Below the pieces are notes generated by a model that saw only the letters and a program-made list of their open reading frames with translations, was not told the DNA's origin and searched no databases. From an uncultured Eggerthella sp. (lineage in GTDB: Bacteria; Actinomycetota; Coriobacteriia; Coriobacteriales; Eggerthellaceae), in assembly GCA_900538545.1 (NCBI GenBank), contig UPYK01000009.1, positions 4,841-68,840 of the forward strand: 64,000 bases of DNA. Direction: 5' to 3'. Made by a program: the position numbers and the translations under genes. The stretch's first letter is position 1. Each line of letters begins with the position of its first letter. Shown here one piece after another: positions 53,879-62,895 of this stretch.

Positions 53879-54457
53879 ATGCGCGTCGTTTCTGGTACAT
53901 ACAAAGGTCACCCGCTCAAAACGCTCAAAGGGGATGCCACCCGCCCGACCACTATGCGCGTGAAGGAGTCGCTCTTCAGCGCGATCACAAGTGCGCTTGG
54001 GAGTCTTGAAGGAACGTGTGTGCTCGATGGTTTCGCTGGCTCAGGGGCACTCGGTATCGAGGCGCTCTCGCGGGGAGCAGCGAGCGTGGTCTTCTTCGAA
54101 CAAGCGCGCGCAGCTGCGAAGATCGTGCGCGAGAACCTTGCGAAAGTTGGTGCCCAAAGAGAATCGTGGAAGCTTGAGGTGGGCGATGCGTTTGTGCTCG
54201 CGTCGAAGAAGCGCGCCCGCACGTTCGACCTCGTCTTGCTCGATCCGCCTTATATGATCGCTCCTTCGCGGGTCCTTTCGCTCGTTCAAGCGCTCGAAGA
54301 AGCGGGTTCACTGAACGCCGAGGCGCTTATCTGCTACGAACTCGCCAAAAAGAACAAACCTGAATTAGTAAGCGAACTTGATAGGTTAAAATGGGAAACT
54401 GTTTCTCTCAAAGATTTTGGAGATACAACCTATGTCCTGATAAGAAAGGGTATGTGA
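53879..54457 (+). CDS. rsmD: 16S rRNA (guanine966-N2)-methyltransferase
   Basis: This 192-aa protein has the SAM-binding loop VLDGFAGSGALGIEALSRGA near 50 and the N6/N2 methylase motif DLVLLDPPYMIAP near 120. It methylates G966 of 16S rRNA. The ATG has a GAGAG site, and the TGA stop is directly followed by the ATG of coaD, so the pair is coupled. Confidence 0.93.
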   Translation: MRVVSGTYKGHPLKTLKGDATRPTTMRVKESLFSAITSALGSLEGTCVLDGFAGSGALGIEALSRGAASVVFFEQARAAAKIVRENLAKVGAQRESWKLEVGDAFVLASKKRARTFDLVLLDPPYMIAPSRVLSLVQALEEAGSLNAEALICYELAKKNKPELVSELDRLKWETVSLKDFGDTTYVLIRKGM

Positions 54458-54943
54458 ATGAAACGGGCAGTCGTTCCAGGTACCTTCGATCCGATCACCA
54501 AAGGTCACATCGACGTGATCGAGCGCGCCGCGCAAGTCTTCGATGAGGTCATCGTCGCGGTCGCAGCTTCTCACAAGAAGGGGCCGATCTTCGACCAAGA
54601 GACACGCGTTCGCTTGGCTGAGGAAGCACTGAAGGAGTACCCCAATGTCTGCGTGAAGGGGTTCAATTGCCTGCTTGTCGACTTCGTTCGAGAGCAGAAG
54701 GCTCATATCGTGGTGAAGGGCCTGCGCGCTATCACTGACTTCGAATATGAGTTCCAGCTCACCGCGCTGAACTACGAACTCTCTAAGGATCTTGAGACGT
54801 TCTTCATCATGTCTCCGCCGAAATATATGTATCTTTCGAGCTCGATCGTGCGCGAAATGGCATCGATGGGCGGCGACGTGAAGCAGTTCGTGCCCGAGTG
54901 CGTAGAGCGTGCGCTCATCGAGTATTTCAACGAAGCGTATTAG
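54458..54943 (+). CDS. coaD: Pantetheine-phosphate adenylyltransferase
   Basis: This 161-aa protein has the nucleotidyltransferase motif GTFDPITKGHIDVIERA near 8-24 with the catalytic His-x-Gly-His-type TKGH, RAITDFEYEFQLTALN near 90, and YLSSSIVREMASMGGDV near 125. It makes dephospho-CoA from phosphopantetheine and ATP. It starts with no gap after rsmD. Confidence 0.96.
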   Translation: MKRAVVPGTFDPITKGHIDVIERAAQVFDEVIVAVAASHKKGPIFDQETRVRLAEEALKEYPNVCVKGFNCLLVDFVREQKAHIVVKGLRAITDFEYEFQLTALNYELSKDLETFFIMSPPKYMYLSSSIVREMASMGGDVKQFVPECVERALIEYFNEAY

Positions 54944-55059
54944 TTACCTATACTTCACAAGACTAGGACAAATCGGTTTTTCTGTTGTATAACGCTGCCG
55001 TTTGCTCTAAGATAATAAAGATTTTATTCGTGTTCTGAACACGATTTGGAAGGATGTTT

Positions 55060-55533
55060 ATGGACGAAATTGGAGTAATGAACCTCATCGAAGAGCTTTC
55101 TGTGCTCATCGAAGATTCGAAACCGGTTTTTGGCAAGAACACCATGCGCCAGGTGGATGCCCAGGCAGCATTTGAGATTCTTGATGAGATCCGTGACACC
55201 TTCCCCTCAGAATTCGCACAGGCGCGCCAGATCATTCGTGAACGTCAAGCACTGCTCGACGAAGCCGAAGCCCAAGCATCACGTCTTATCGAAGACGCGC
55301 GTAGCCAGGCTATCACCATCGCGAGCGAACAGGAGATCGTGCGCATTTCCCAGCAGCAGGCCGATACCATCATGGCTGAAGCACGCGAGCTCGAGCGCGA
55401 AACGCGTGCAGGTGCGGAAGACTTCGCTGATGAAGTGTTCTCTCATGTCGAGCAGAGCCTCGATACCGCGCTCAACAGCGTGCGTCGTTGCCGTGACCGC
55501 TTGAACGCTAATTCCTTGAGCGCTGGACGCTAA
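55060..55533 (+). CDS. SepIVA/DivIVA-like coiled-coil protein
   Basis: This 157-aa protein is almost entirely helical, with a long charged coiled coil (~45-145) containing QARQIIRERQALLDEAEAQ and a repeat of Ala/Glu/Arg heptads like those of ATP-synthase b-type or DivIVA-like proteins. In mycobacteria the gene in this position before DUF177 and rnc is sepIVA, a septation and polar-growth factor, so I infer a similar role. The ATG at 55060 is six bases after GGAAGG; the ATG at 55054 abuts that site. Its TAA overlaps the next ATG by one base. Confidence 0.7.
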   Translation: MDEIGVMNLIEELSVLIEDSKPVFGKNTMRQVDAQAAFEILDEIRDTFPSEFAQARQIIRERQALLDEAEAQASRLIEDARSQAITIASEQEIVRISQQQADTIMAEARELERETRAGAEDFADEVFSHVEQSLDTALNSVRRCRDRLNANSLSAGR

Positions 55534-56084
55534 TGAATACCCCAGATCAACTGCTCGCGCTGCCGGATTCTCTCTTCGAGACTTCGGCAGTTGCTGATTT
55601 TACGGGAGAGATCTCACTTCCCGAGATTCGCATGGGTGCCGATAGTTATCGCTTCGAAGAGCCTCTGCGCTATCATCTCTTCTTCACCAATACTGGTGGA
55701 GCGTTGCTCGCAACAGGAGACGTGAACGCGCACGCCAAGACCGCTTGTGCTCGTTGCCTTGATGAAGTGGAGCTCGATCTCGAAGCGCCGATCGAAGCGT
55801 ATTTCGTGCTTCCCGGTAAGGATGAGCCGCTCTCGGAAGATGAAGAAGTTGAATACGACCAGCTCATCGACAAGAACAAGGTCGACCTTACCGCGCTTTT
55901 CCAGGGTGCGCTCGCGCTCGCTCTGCCGCTCGTGGTGCTTTGCAGCGAAGACTGCGCTGGTCTTTGCCCTCAATGCGGCACTAACCTCAATCACGAAACC
56001 TGCAGCTGTGCTGTGCAGCAAGAAATCGATCCGCAGAACCCCTTTGCGGTGCTCAAGAACTACCGCTTCGATTCTGAAGAGTAG
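55533..56084 (+). CDS. DUF177/YceD-family protein
   Basis: This 183-aa protein has the DUF177 core: CARCLDEVELDLEAPIEAYF near 70-89, an acidic linker, VDLTALFQGALALALPL near 112, and a C-terminal Cys cluster (CSEDCAGLCPQCG, CSC) resembling a zinc ribbon. YceD proteins are needed for 23S rRNA accumulation in bacteria and chloroplasts. The yceD-rpmF-plsX order is conserved widely. Translation is coupled to the upstream coiled-coil gene (TAATG). Confidence 0.9.
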   Translation: MNTPDQLLALPDSLFETSAVADFTGEISLPEIRMGADSYRFEEPLRYHLFFTNTGGALLATGDVNAHAKTACARCLDEVELDLEAPIEAYFVLPGKDEPLSEDEEVEYDQLIDKNKVDLTALFQGALALALPLVVLCSEDCAGLCPQCGTNLNHETCSCAVQQEIDPQNPFAVLKNYRFDSEE

Positions 56085-56232
56085 CGCTTGTTCGCGCATG
56101 TCATGCGAATCGCTACCGTTCGAGCAAAATCGTAACTTCGACGATTGAAAACATCGCACGAGTTTGTTAGCATATCTCGTTGCGTCAAACGTAAGTTTCA
56201 GGCCTAGCCTGTGTTATAGAAGGAGAAACCTC

Positions 56233-56412
56233 ATGGCAGTACCTAAGCGTAAAACTGGTCGTGCTCGTACCCACGCACGTCGTAGCGAAAATGATAAGAT
56301 CGCAGCACCTTCTCGTTCGCTGTGCCCTGAATGCGGCGAAGTGAAGCTTCCGCATCGCGTTTGCCCCAATTGCGGTCATTATCGCGATCGTGAAGTCATC
56401 CAAACTGCTTAG
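56233..56412 (+). CDS. rpmF: 50S ribosomal protein L32 (zinc-ribbon form)
   Basis: This 59-aa protein begins AVPKRKTGRARTHARRS and carries the zinc ligands in LCPECGEVKLPHRVCPNCGH. The ATG at 56233 has AAGGAG; an upstream in-frame ATG is rejected because it lacks a site and lengthens the protein past the family size. A terminator follows at 56441. Confidence 0.97.
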   Translation: MAVPKRKTGRARTHARRSENDKIAAPSRSLCPECGEVKLPHRVCPNCGHYRDREVIQTA

Positions 56413-56440
56413 TTCACCCACGCAGTTCGCTGATTTGTCG

Positions 56441-56471
56441 ATCCCTCGGTCTTTTGCCGAGGGATTTTTTT
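56441..56471 (+). terminator. Rho-independent terminator after rpmF
   Basis: Perfect arms ATCCCTCGG and CCGAGGGAT around TCTTTTG are followed by seven T. Confidence 0.9.
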
Positions 56472-56546
56472 GTTTCCGACCTTCTTTCAGTTGGGAAAAC
56501 TGTTTTCTTTTAGAATGAATACGATATGAATTGCGAGGTGACTACC

Positions 56547-57551
56547 GTGAATGAAATGACAAGGATCGCTGTTGATGCCGTCGGTGGAGATTTTGGTGCT
56601 CCCGTGGTGCTCGAAGGTGTTGAGATGGCGCTTGCTGAAGACCCGAATCTTGAAGTGGTGATCTGCGGCCCGGCCGATGTGGTGGAGCCGTTCGCTCAGA
56701 GCCATGACCGCTGCATCGCACAACCTTGCACCGAAGAGATCGCGATGGACGAGCATCCCGCGCAGGCGGTGCGCAAGAAGAAGGATTCGAGCATCGTGGT
56801 AGGCTGTCGTCTCGTGAAAGAAGGCCAGGCACAAGGGTTCTTCTCCGCAGGATCGACTGGCGCGTGCCTCACGGCAGCAACGCTCGTGATGGGACGCATC
56901 AAAGGAGTCATGCGTCCTGCTATTGCGACCATCATCCCGTCTCCCGCGAAACCGGTCGTCATGTGCGATGTGGGAGCGAACGCCGACTGCAAGCCTTCCT
57001 ATTTGGTACAGTTCGGCCAGATGGCAGCTGTCTATGCTGAACAGGTCATCGGTATTCCTGACCCGAGTGTGGCGCTCTTGAACATCGGCAGCGAAGATAC
57101 GAAGGGCTCCCAGTTCTCGCAGGAAGCCTTCGAGCTCATGAATGCTTCTCTTCCGAATTTCATCGGCAACAAAGAAGGCTGCGATATCTTGCCAGGTGGG
57201 GCTGATGTGTTCGTCACTGATGGCTTCACGGGCAATGTCTGCTTGAAGACGATCGAAGGCACTTCGAAGGTGCTCTTTGCAGCGCTGAAGGATATCATGA
57301 TGTCGTCTGCGAAGACAAAGTTTGCGGCGCTCGCGCTCAAGGGTGATCTTCAGAAGCTCAAGGACTCGATCGACCCCGATACCTATGGTGGCGCGCCGCT
57401 GCTCGGCGTGAATGGCGCTTGCTTGATCGGACATGGTTCATCAAGCGCGCGTGCGATCAAAAATGGCATTGCGATCACCGCCAAGACCGTTCGTTTGGAT
57501 GTTTCGGGAATAATCGCGCGAACCGTGAAAAAAGATAACGACCTCGGGTAA
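56547..57551 (+). CDS. plsX: Phosphate acyltransferase PlsX
   Basis: This 334-aa protein begins with the PlsX motif IAVDAVGGDFGAPVVLEGV and has GFFSAGSTGACLTAATLVMG near 100, PVVMCDVGANADCKP near 135, and ADVFVTDGFTGNVCLKT near 225. It converts acyl-ACP to acyl-phosphate for phosphatidic acid synthesis and can take acyl groups from FakA/B. I prefer the GTG at 56547 (GAGGTG site); an ATG at 56526 would add seven residues. acpP, often next to plsX, is absent; rnc follows. Confidence 0.94.
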   Translation: MNEMTRIAVDAVGGDFGAPVVLEGVEMALAEDPNLEVVICGPADVVEPFAQSHDRCIAQPCTEEIAMDEHPAQAVRKKKDSSIVVGCRLVKEGQAQGFFSAGSTGACLTAATLVMGRIKGVMRPAIATIIPSPAKPVVMCDVGANADCKPSYLVQFGQMAAVYAEQVIGIPDPSVALLNIGSEDTKGSQFSQEAFELMNASLPNFIGNKEGCDILPGGADVFVTDGFTGNVCLKTIEGTSKVLFAALKDIMMSSAKTKFAALALKGDLQKLKDSIDPDTYGGAPLLGVNGACLIGHGSSSARAIKNGIAITAKTVRLDVSGIIARTVKKDNDLG

Positions 57552-57587
57552 ACTTAATCTGTTTGTTTGAGACCGAGGAAACCCCAC

Positions 57588-58409
57588 GTGAACAATGCAG
57601 AGGAACATAGAGAGCTTTTGGATGAGGTCGAGCGTGTGCTCGACTATCAGTTCAAAGATCCAACACTTCTTCTTGCTGCCCTCACGCATCCTTCGGCAGT
57701 AGAGGGTCATTCGTTGCGCGATTCCTATGAACGCCTCGAATTCTTAGGGGACAGCATCTTGGGAGCAGTGGTGGCTGACCGCGCTTTCCATGCGTATCCC
57801 AAGGTCGACGAAGGAGGCCTCACGCGCATCAAGGTCTCTCTCGTTTCGGGGGCATCGCTCTCTAAGACCGCAGAGGGCTTAGGCTTCGCCGATTTCATCA
57901 TCTTCGGTTCATCGGAGACGGGAACCGGCAAACGCGGACTCCATTCTGCGCTCGAGAACGTGTATGAATCGGTGGTCGCGGCGCTCTATCTTGATGGAGG
58001 CTGGCAGGCTGCGAGCGCATTCATCGATCGAACGCTCATCACGAAGATGAACATCGATATGGCGCGCGAGCCAGAGAATCCAAAGAGCGTATTGCAGGAG
58101 AAGCTTCAGGAAGACGGCATCACGCCTACCTACCGATTGGTGGAAACGCAAGGTCCTCCGCACAATAGAACATTCATCACCCAAGTCTTCGTTGGCGTTC
58201 AGTCGCTGGCGAAAGGCGTGGGGCGCACGAAGAAGGAATCGGAAAGCCATGCTGCTGAATCGGCCTTGAAGGCGCTCAGCTCCTTCTTTGATGCGAAAGA
58301 CTCAAAAGATAAGAAGCGCCAGGCTGATGCGAAAGCCGCGATCAAGGCTGCGAAAGCAGAAGAGAAGGCCAGGCGTAAGGCGGAAAACGCCCGCAAGAAG
58401 AAGCAATAA
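57588..58409 (+). CDS. rnc: Ribonuclease III with basic Lys/Ala-rich tail
   Basis: This 273-aa protein has the RNase III signature YERLEFLGDSILGAVVAD near 45-62 with the metal-binding acidic residues, SALENVYESVVAALYLDGG near 120-138 and a double-stranded-RNA-binding domain (~155-225). The last ~45 residues are a Lys/Ala/Glu-rich helix (DKKRQADAKAAIKAAKAEEK and on) not present in E. coli RNase III. It cleaves double-stranded RNA in rRNA processing. The GTG at 57588 has GAGGAAA upstream; an in-frame TTG 21 bases earlier is rejected. smc begins 9 bases after the stop. Confidence 0.95.
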   Translation: MNNAEEHRELLDEVERVLDYQFKDPTLLLAALTHPSAVEGHSLRDSYERLEFLGDSILGAVVADRAFHAYPKVDEGGLTRIKVSLVSGASLSKTAEGLGFADFIIFGSSETGTGKRGLHSALENVYESVVAALYLDGGWQAASAFIDRTLITKMNIDMAREPENPKSVLQEKLQEDGITPTYRLVETQGPPHNRTFITQVFVGVQSLAKGVGRTKKESESHAAESALKALSSFFDAKDSKDKKRQADAKAAIKAAKAEEKARRKAENARKKKQ

Positions 58410-58418
58410 GGGGCGCGT

Positions 58419-61400
58419 GTGTATTTAAAGTCGTTGAATCTGAAAGGATTCAAGTCCTTCGCCGATCGCACGGTCATGCGTTTTGAGCCGGGGCTTGCAG
58501 CTATCGTTGGACCGAACGGATCGGGCAAATCGAATATCTCAGATGCAGTGCTTTGGGTGTTGGGCGAACGCAATGCGAAGAGCCTGCGCGGTCAGTCGAT
58601 GGAAGACGTTATCTTCTCAGGTTCATCGGCGCGCAAGCCAGTAGGCGTTGCGGAAGTTGAGCTTGTGCTCGACAACTCCGATGGCACACTGCCTGTTGAT
58701 TTCTCTGAGGTTTCCATCGGGCGCCGCATGTATCGCAACGGTGAGAGCGAATACCTCATCAATGGGTCGCTCGTGCGCCGCATGGACGTGCTCGATATCC
58801 TGCATGATAGCGGTCTTGGTTCGGGAACGAACTCGATCATCTCCCAGGGCAATCTCGATTCCATCCTTTCGTCACGCCCGGAAGATAGGCGCGAGCTTAT
58901 CGAAGAGGCCGCGGGTATCTTGAAGCACAAGGAGCGTCGCAAGAAGAGCGAGCGTAAGCTTGCTCAGATGGATGCGCACCTCGACCGCGTGAACGATATC
59001 ACCGCTGAAGTTGAGCGTCAGCTAAAGCCGCTCGAGCGCAAGGCGAAGAAGGCTATCACCTTCAAGCAGCTTGATGCGGAATATCAGAAATACCGCTTGG
59101 AACTTGCGGTGGATGATCTGCGCATCCTGCAGAAGCGCTGGAACGAGATCCTCGAAGCGGAAGAGACCAATCAAAAGAAGTCCAATGAAGCGCTGGTCGT
59201 TCTCACTGAAGCGGAGAAGGCCAACGACGAGCTTCAAAGCCAGCTCCAAACTTCAGGTGAGAACGAATCAGCACTCGGAAACGATTATCGCCGCGTGCGT
59301 TCGGTCGCTGAGTCCATCAACTCGCAATGCATCGTGTTGCGCGAACGTCGCAAGTCCTACGAAAAGGAACTTGCCATGGGCGTTCGTTCGTTCGAGAACG
59401 AGAAGATCCAAGCAAAGCGCGCTGCTCAAGATCTCGAATCGCTCACCACGCAATTCCAAGAGGTTGAACGATCCTATAACAATGCGGTATCCGATCATGA
59501 TCGCATCGAAGAGAACTACAACAAGCAAGTAGATCAGCGCAACGAACTGCGCAAGCAGATCGACGCGATCTTGGCCGAACAGAATGCGCTCACGTATCGC
59601 AGCGAAACGATTCAATCCACGCTCGATTCGCTGAAAGAGGAGCTTCACGATGCGCAGGTGAGCTCTCAAGTGGCCGATGCGCAAGTGGCCGATTCTCAGG
59701 CGCGCCTTACCGCGCTCGAGCAAAAATGTGCCCAGCTCCAGCTCCAGCTCGATAATCTTGATGGTGCGCTTCTCGAAGCTGAGACTGCTGAGACACGTGC
59801 GCGCGAAGAGCTGAACACTGCACTGCGCGATCGCGAGCTCACGCGTGGCGAAATGGACGAAGTGCGCGAAGAGCTCACCTCTATCGGCGCGCAACGAAAG
59901 GCGCTCGAAGAGCTGGAGCGTGCTAACGAAGCAACCAACCCCATCCTTTCTTGGGTCATGTCGGGAGACCATCAGCTGGCTCCCTGGCGTGCGCTCACTC
60001 ATGAGCTTTCCGTTCCGAGCGAGCTCGATATGATCGTTGAAGCCTTGCTCGGGTCCAATATGCACGGACTTTTCGTTCAAGACCGCGAAAGCGTGCGAAC
60101 GTTCATCGATGCGCTCGAACAGAGCGGAGAAACCGGCGATGTGGTGCTCCTGCCCGAAAAGGACATCTTCCAGCTCGCTTCAAGTGATGATTTCGCAACC
60201 AATGAACGCGATCATCGTCTGCTCGATCAGATCGAGGTTTCGAGTACGTATAAAAAAGGTTTCGAAGCGCTGCTCGGCGCAGTGTATCTCTACGATTCGA
60301 AAGACGAGCTCTTCAATATCTGGAAGCGTGCTCCGCATGGCGTCACGCTCGTCAGCCGCGATGGTTGCATCGTGGACACGAATGGTCGCGCACGCTACTT
60401 CCGTAAGTCGGAAGAAGACAAAGCCAACAGTGCGCTTCTGCGTAGACGCAATCTGGTCGAGCTACGTAGCCGTGAAGCGGAGTACTCTGAGCGTTTCGCC
60501 AAGGTGCGCGCTACCTACGATCAGCTGGAGAATTCGCTGAAAGAACTGCAGATCGCTTCGTTGCAGGCAACCGAGAAGACCGCGAATGTGCGCGGTAATC
60601 GCGAGTCGACCGCGCGTGATCTTGCGAGCGAGACGCAAACGCTCGAAACGCTCAAGGCCAGCCATAAGAACCTGATCGAAGAGCAACAGCGCTACCGAGC
60701 CTACTTGGAAGAGGCCCAGCCCGATTCCGACAAGTTGAAAGAAGAGCTTGCGCAAGTCCAGGCGAAGCTCCAGGAGAGCAAGAAGCAAGTCGAGGACATG
60801 CGAGCGGTGCTCACGCCTATTCAGAACAAGGTCGTTTCGATCTCTGAAGAGCTGCAGAATGCCCGTCTCGAGCGCGCGAAGTTGCAAGAAGCCTATGCCT
60901 ATAACGAGCGCATGGTCGCTTCGCGCAAGCAGGAGATCCATAACATTGAAGTGCGCTCGCGCACGGCCGAGAAGCGCTTCGGTCTGATCAAGGGGGCTTC
61001 GGCGCGTGTCGAGCCGCTGCTTTCAACGCTCGAGCTCTTGAATGAATCTATTCAAAAGCACGTTTCGACGATCGAGCTCAAAACGCGTGAAACGCAAGAA
61101 TCATCGCAAGAGCTGCATAAGCGCATCGCAGAATCAACGCAAAAAGTGCGTGAGTTGCGTATTGCGCTCGATCAGCAGAATGCTGCCTGTTCTGAGATCC
61201 GTATCGAAAAGGGCCAGCTCGAGATCAAGGTCGAGGCCGCCGTCCAGGCGATCATCACCGAATGCCATACGCCGCTTGAAACAGCGCTTGAACTGCCCGA
61301 ACTTGAGAACCGTGCTGAAAGCGAGCGTGAGGCGGAAACGCTCAAGCGCCGTATCAAGAACTTAGGCACGGTGAACCCCGATGCAGCTCGCGAATACGAG

Positions 61401-61976
61401 CAGGTCAACGAACGCTACAACTATCTGCTCTCGCAGCTTGCCGACATGCAAGCAGCGCGCAGTGCGCTCAGTCGTATCGTCGCGCTCATCGATGAGCGTA
61501 TGAAGGACGATTTCGTGAAGACCTTCGAACAGGTGAACGCGAACTTCTCCGAGATATTCTCGACCCTGTTCCCGGGAGGTCATGCGCATCTTTCATTGGT
61601 CGACCCCGACGACCTTGAGAACACGGGCGTGGATGTGAATGCGCAGCCCGTCGGCAAGACGGTGAAGAAGATGTCGCTTCTTTCTGGTGGCGAGAAATCC
61701 ATGACGGCGATGGCGCTGCTCTTCGCGGTGTATCGCATTCGCCAAACGCCGTTCTATATCCTCGACGAGATCGAAGCGGCGCTCGACGATTCTAACCTGC
61801 GCCGCCTCATGAACTACCTTGCCACGGTGCGCGACTTCGCGCAGTTCATCATGATCACTCACCAGCGTCGTACGATGGAAGCTGCCGATATCCTCTATGG
61901 CGTTTCCATGCAGGCTGATGGCGTTACGAAAGTCTTAAGTCAGCGCATCGATCAGGCGCGCGCGAAGGAGGAATAG
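58419..61976 (+). CDS. smc: Chromosome segregation protein SMC
   Basis: This 1185-aa protein has Walker A GPNGSGKSNISDAVLWVLGE at ~32-51, a long coiled coil, a hinge region at about 505-670, a second coiled coil, then the ABC signature LLSGGEKSMTAMALLFA near 1085 and Walker B FYILDEIEAALDD near 1110. SMC with ScpA and ScpB folds and separates chromosomes. The start is GTG (58419) following AAGGGG. It lies in the conserved rnc-smc-ftsY-ffh cluster of Actinobacteria; ftsY starts two bases after the stop. Confidence 0.98.
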   Translation: MYLKSLNLKGFKSFADRTVMRFEPGLAAIVGPNGSGKSNISDAVLWVLGERNAKSLRGQSMEDVIFSGSSARKPVGVAEVELVLDNSDGTLPVDFSEVSIGRRMYRNGESEYLINGSLVRRMDVLDILHDSGLGSGTNSIISQGNLDSILSSRPEDRRELIEEAAGILKHKERRKKSERKLAQMDAHLDRVNDITAEVERQLKPLERKAKKAITFKQLDAEYQKYRLELAVDDLRILQKRWNEILEAEETNQKKSNEALVVLTEAEKANDELQSQLQTSGENESALGNDYRRVRSVAESINSQCIVLRERRKSYEKELAMGVRSFENEKIQAKRAAQDLESLTTQFQEVERSYNNAVSDHDRIEENYNKQVDQRNELRKQIDAILAEQNALTYRSETIQSTLDSLKEELHDAQVSSQVADAQVADSQARLTALEQKCAQLQLQLDNLDGALLEAETAETRAREELNTALRDRELTRGEMDEVREELTSIGAQRKALEELERANEATNPILSWVMSGDHQLAPWRALTHELSVPSELDMIVEALLGSNMHGLFVQDRESVRTFIDALEQSGETGDVVLLPEKDIFQLASSDDFATNERDHRLLDQIEVSSTYKKGFEALLGAVYLYDSKDELFNIWKRAPHGVTLVSRDGCIVDTNGRARYFRKSEEDKANSALLRRRNLVELRSREAEYSERFAKVRATYDQLENSLKELQIASLQATEKTANVRGNRESTARDLASETQTLETLKASHKNLIEEQQRYRAYLEEAQPDSDKLKEELAQVQAKLQESKKQVEDMRAVLTPIQNKVVSISEELQNARLERAKLQEAYAYNERMVASRKQEIHNIEVRSRTAEKRFGLIKGASARVEPLLSTLELLNESIQKHVSTIELKTRETQESSQELHKRIAESTQKVRELRIALDQQNAACSEIRIEKGQLEIKVEAAVQAIITECHTPLETALELPELENRAESEREAETLKRRIKNLGTVNPDAAREYEQVNERYNYLLSQLADMQAARSALSRIVALIDERMKDDFVKTFEQVNANFSEIFSTLFPGGHAHLSLVDPDDLENTGVDVNAQPVGKTVKKMSLLSGGEKSMTAMALLFAVYRIRQTPFYILDEIEAALDDSNLRRLMNYLATVRDFAQFIMITHQRRTMEAADILYGVSMQADGVTKVLSQRIDQARAKEE

Positions 61977-61977
61977 C

Positions 61978-62895
61978 ATGGGCTTTTTCGACCGAATTTC
62001 AAGCGGGCTTCATCGCAGTCGCGATAAGTTCAAGGAGCAGATGAACATCCTGCTCGACCGCGGGCCGGATGTCGATGAGGAATTCTGGGAGACGCTCGAA
62101 GAGACGCTCATCTTGAGCGATTTCGGCGCAGCAGCGGCAGATGCGATCGTCGAGGAGCTGCGTGATGAAGCAACGCGCAAGGCGCTCCCCGATGCTTATG
62201 CCGTGCTCGATCTCTTGGCGGAGAAGATCGCTGATCAATTCATCGAGACTGATGGTTCGATCTTCGACGATGAAGCGGTGGTGCTCTTCGTTGGTGTGAA
62301 CGGTTCAGGCAAGACCACTACGGTGGGCAAGATCGCCGCTGAGGCCCATGGCAACGACCGCAAGGTGCTGCTCGGTAGCGCCGATACGTTTAGGGCGGCA
62401 GCCATCGAACAGCTCGAAGAATGGGCGCGCAGAGCCGATGTCGAGATCGTTTCGCGCGAGCGCGGAAGCGATCCTGCAAGCGTGTGCTATGAAACGCTCG
62501 AGCGCGCTGAGCAAACGGGTGCGGATCTGGTGCTCATCGATACGGCAGGGCGCTTGCATACTTCAGACGATCTGATGCGCGAGCTCACCAAAGTGGTCGA
62601 AGTGGTGCGCCGTCGTTCGGAACTGCCGGTCTATACCGTGCTCGTCATCGATGCGACCACGGGGCAGAACGGCCTTCAGCAGGCACGTGAGTTCAACAAG
62701 GCACTCGACCTCGATGGCATCATCGTCACCAAGCTCGATGGCACTGCAAAGGGTGGCATCTCGGTGGCGATCGCTCATGAATTGGAATTGCCGCTCTACA
62801 AGATCGGCGTAGGGGAGGGTATCGAAGATCTGCAGGATTTCGATGCGCTCGATTTTGCGAACGCTCTGATTGGAGAATTGCGCGATGCTGGATAA
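61978..62895 (+). CDS. ftsY: Signal recognition particle receptor FtsY
   Basis: This 305-aa SRP GTPase has G1 GVNGSGKTTTVGKIA near 105, GSADTFRAAAIEQLEEWA near 132, G3 DTAGRLHTSDDLMREL near 187 and TKLDGTAKGGISVAIAHEL near 248. It lacks the long acidic A domain of E. coli FtsY, as is usual in Gram-positive bacteria, where membrane contact is through a short N-terminal helix. It pairs with Ffh, whose gene overlaps its end by 11 bases. Confidence 0.97.
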   Translation: MGFFDRISSGLHRSRDKFKEQMNILLDRGPDVDEEFWETLEETLILSDFGAAAADAIVEELRDEATRKALPDAYAVLDLLAEKIADQFIETDGSIFDDEAVVLFVGVNGSGKTTTVGKIAAEAHGNDRKVLLGSADTFRAAAIEQLEEWARRADVEIVSRERGSDPASVCYETLERAEQTGADLVLIDTAGRLHTSDDLMRELTKVVEVVRRRSELPVYTVLVIDATTGQNGLQQAREFNKALDLDGIIVTKLDGTAKGGISVAIAHELELPLYKIGVGEGIEDLQDFDALDFANALIGELRDAG

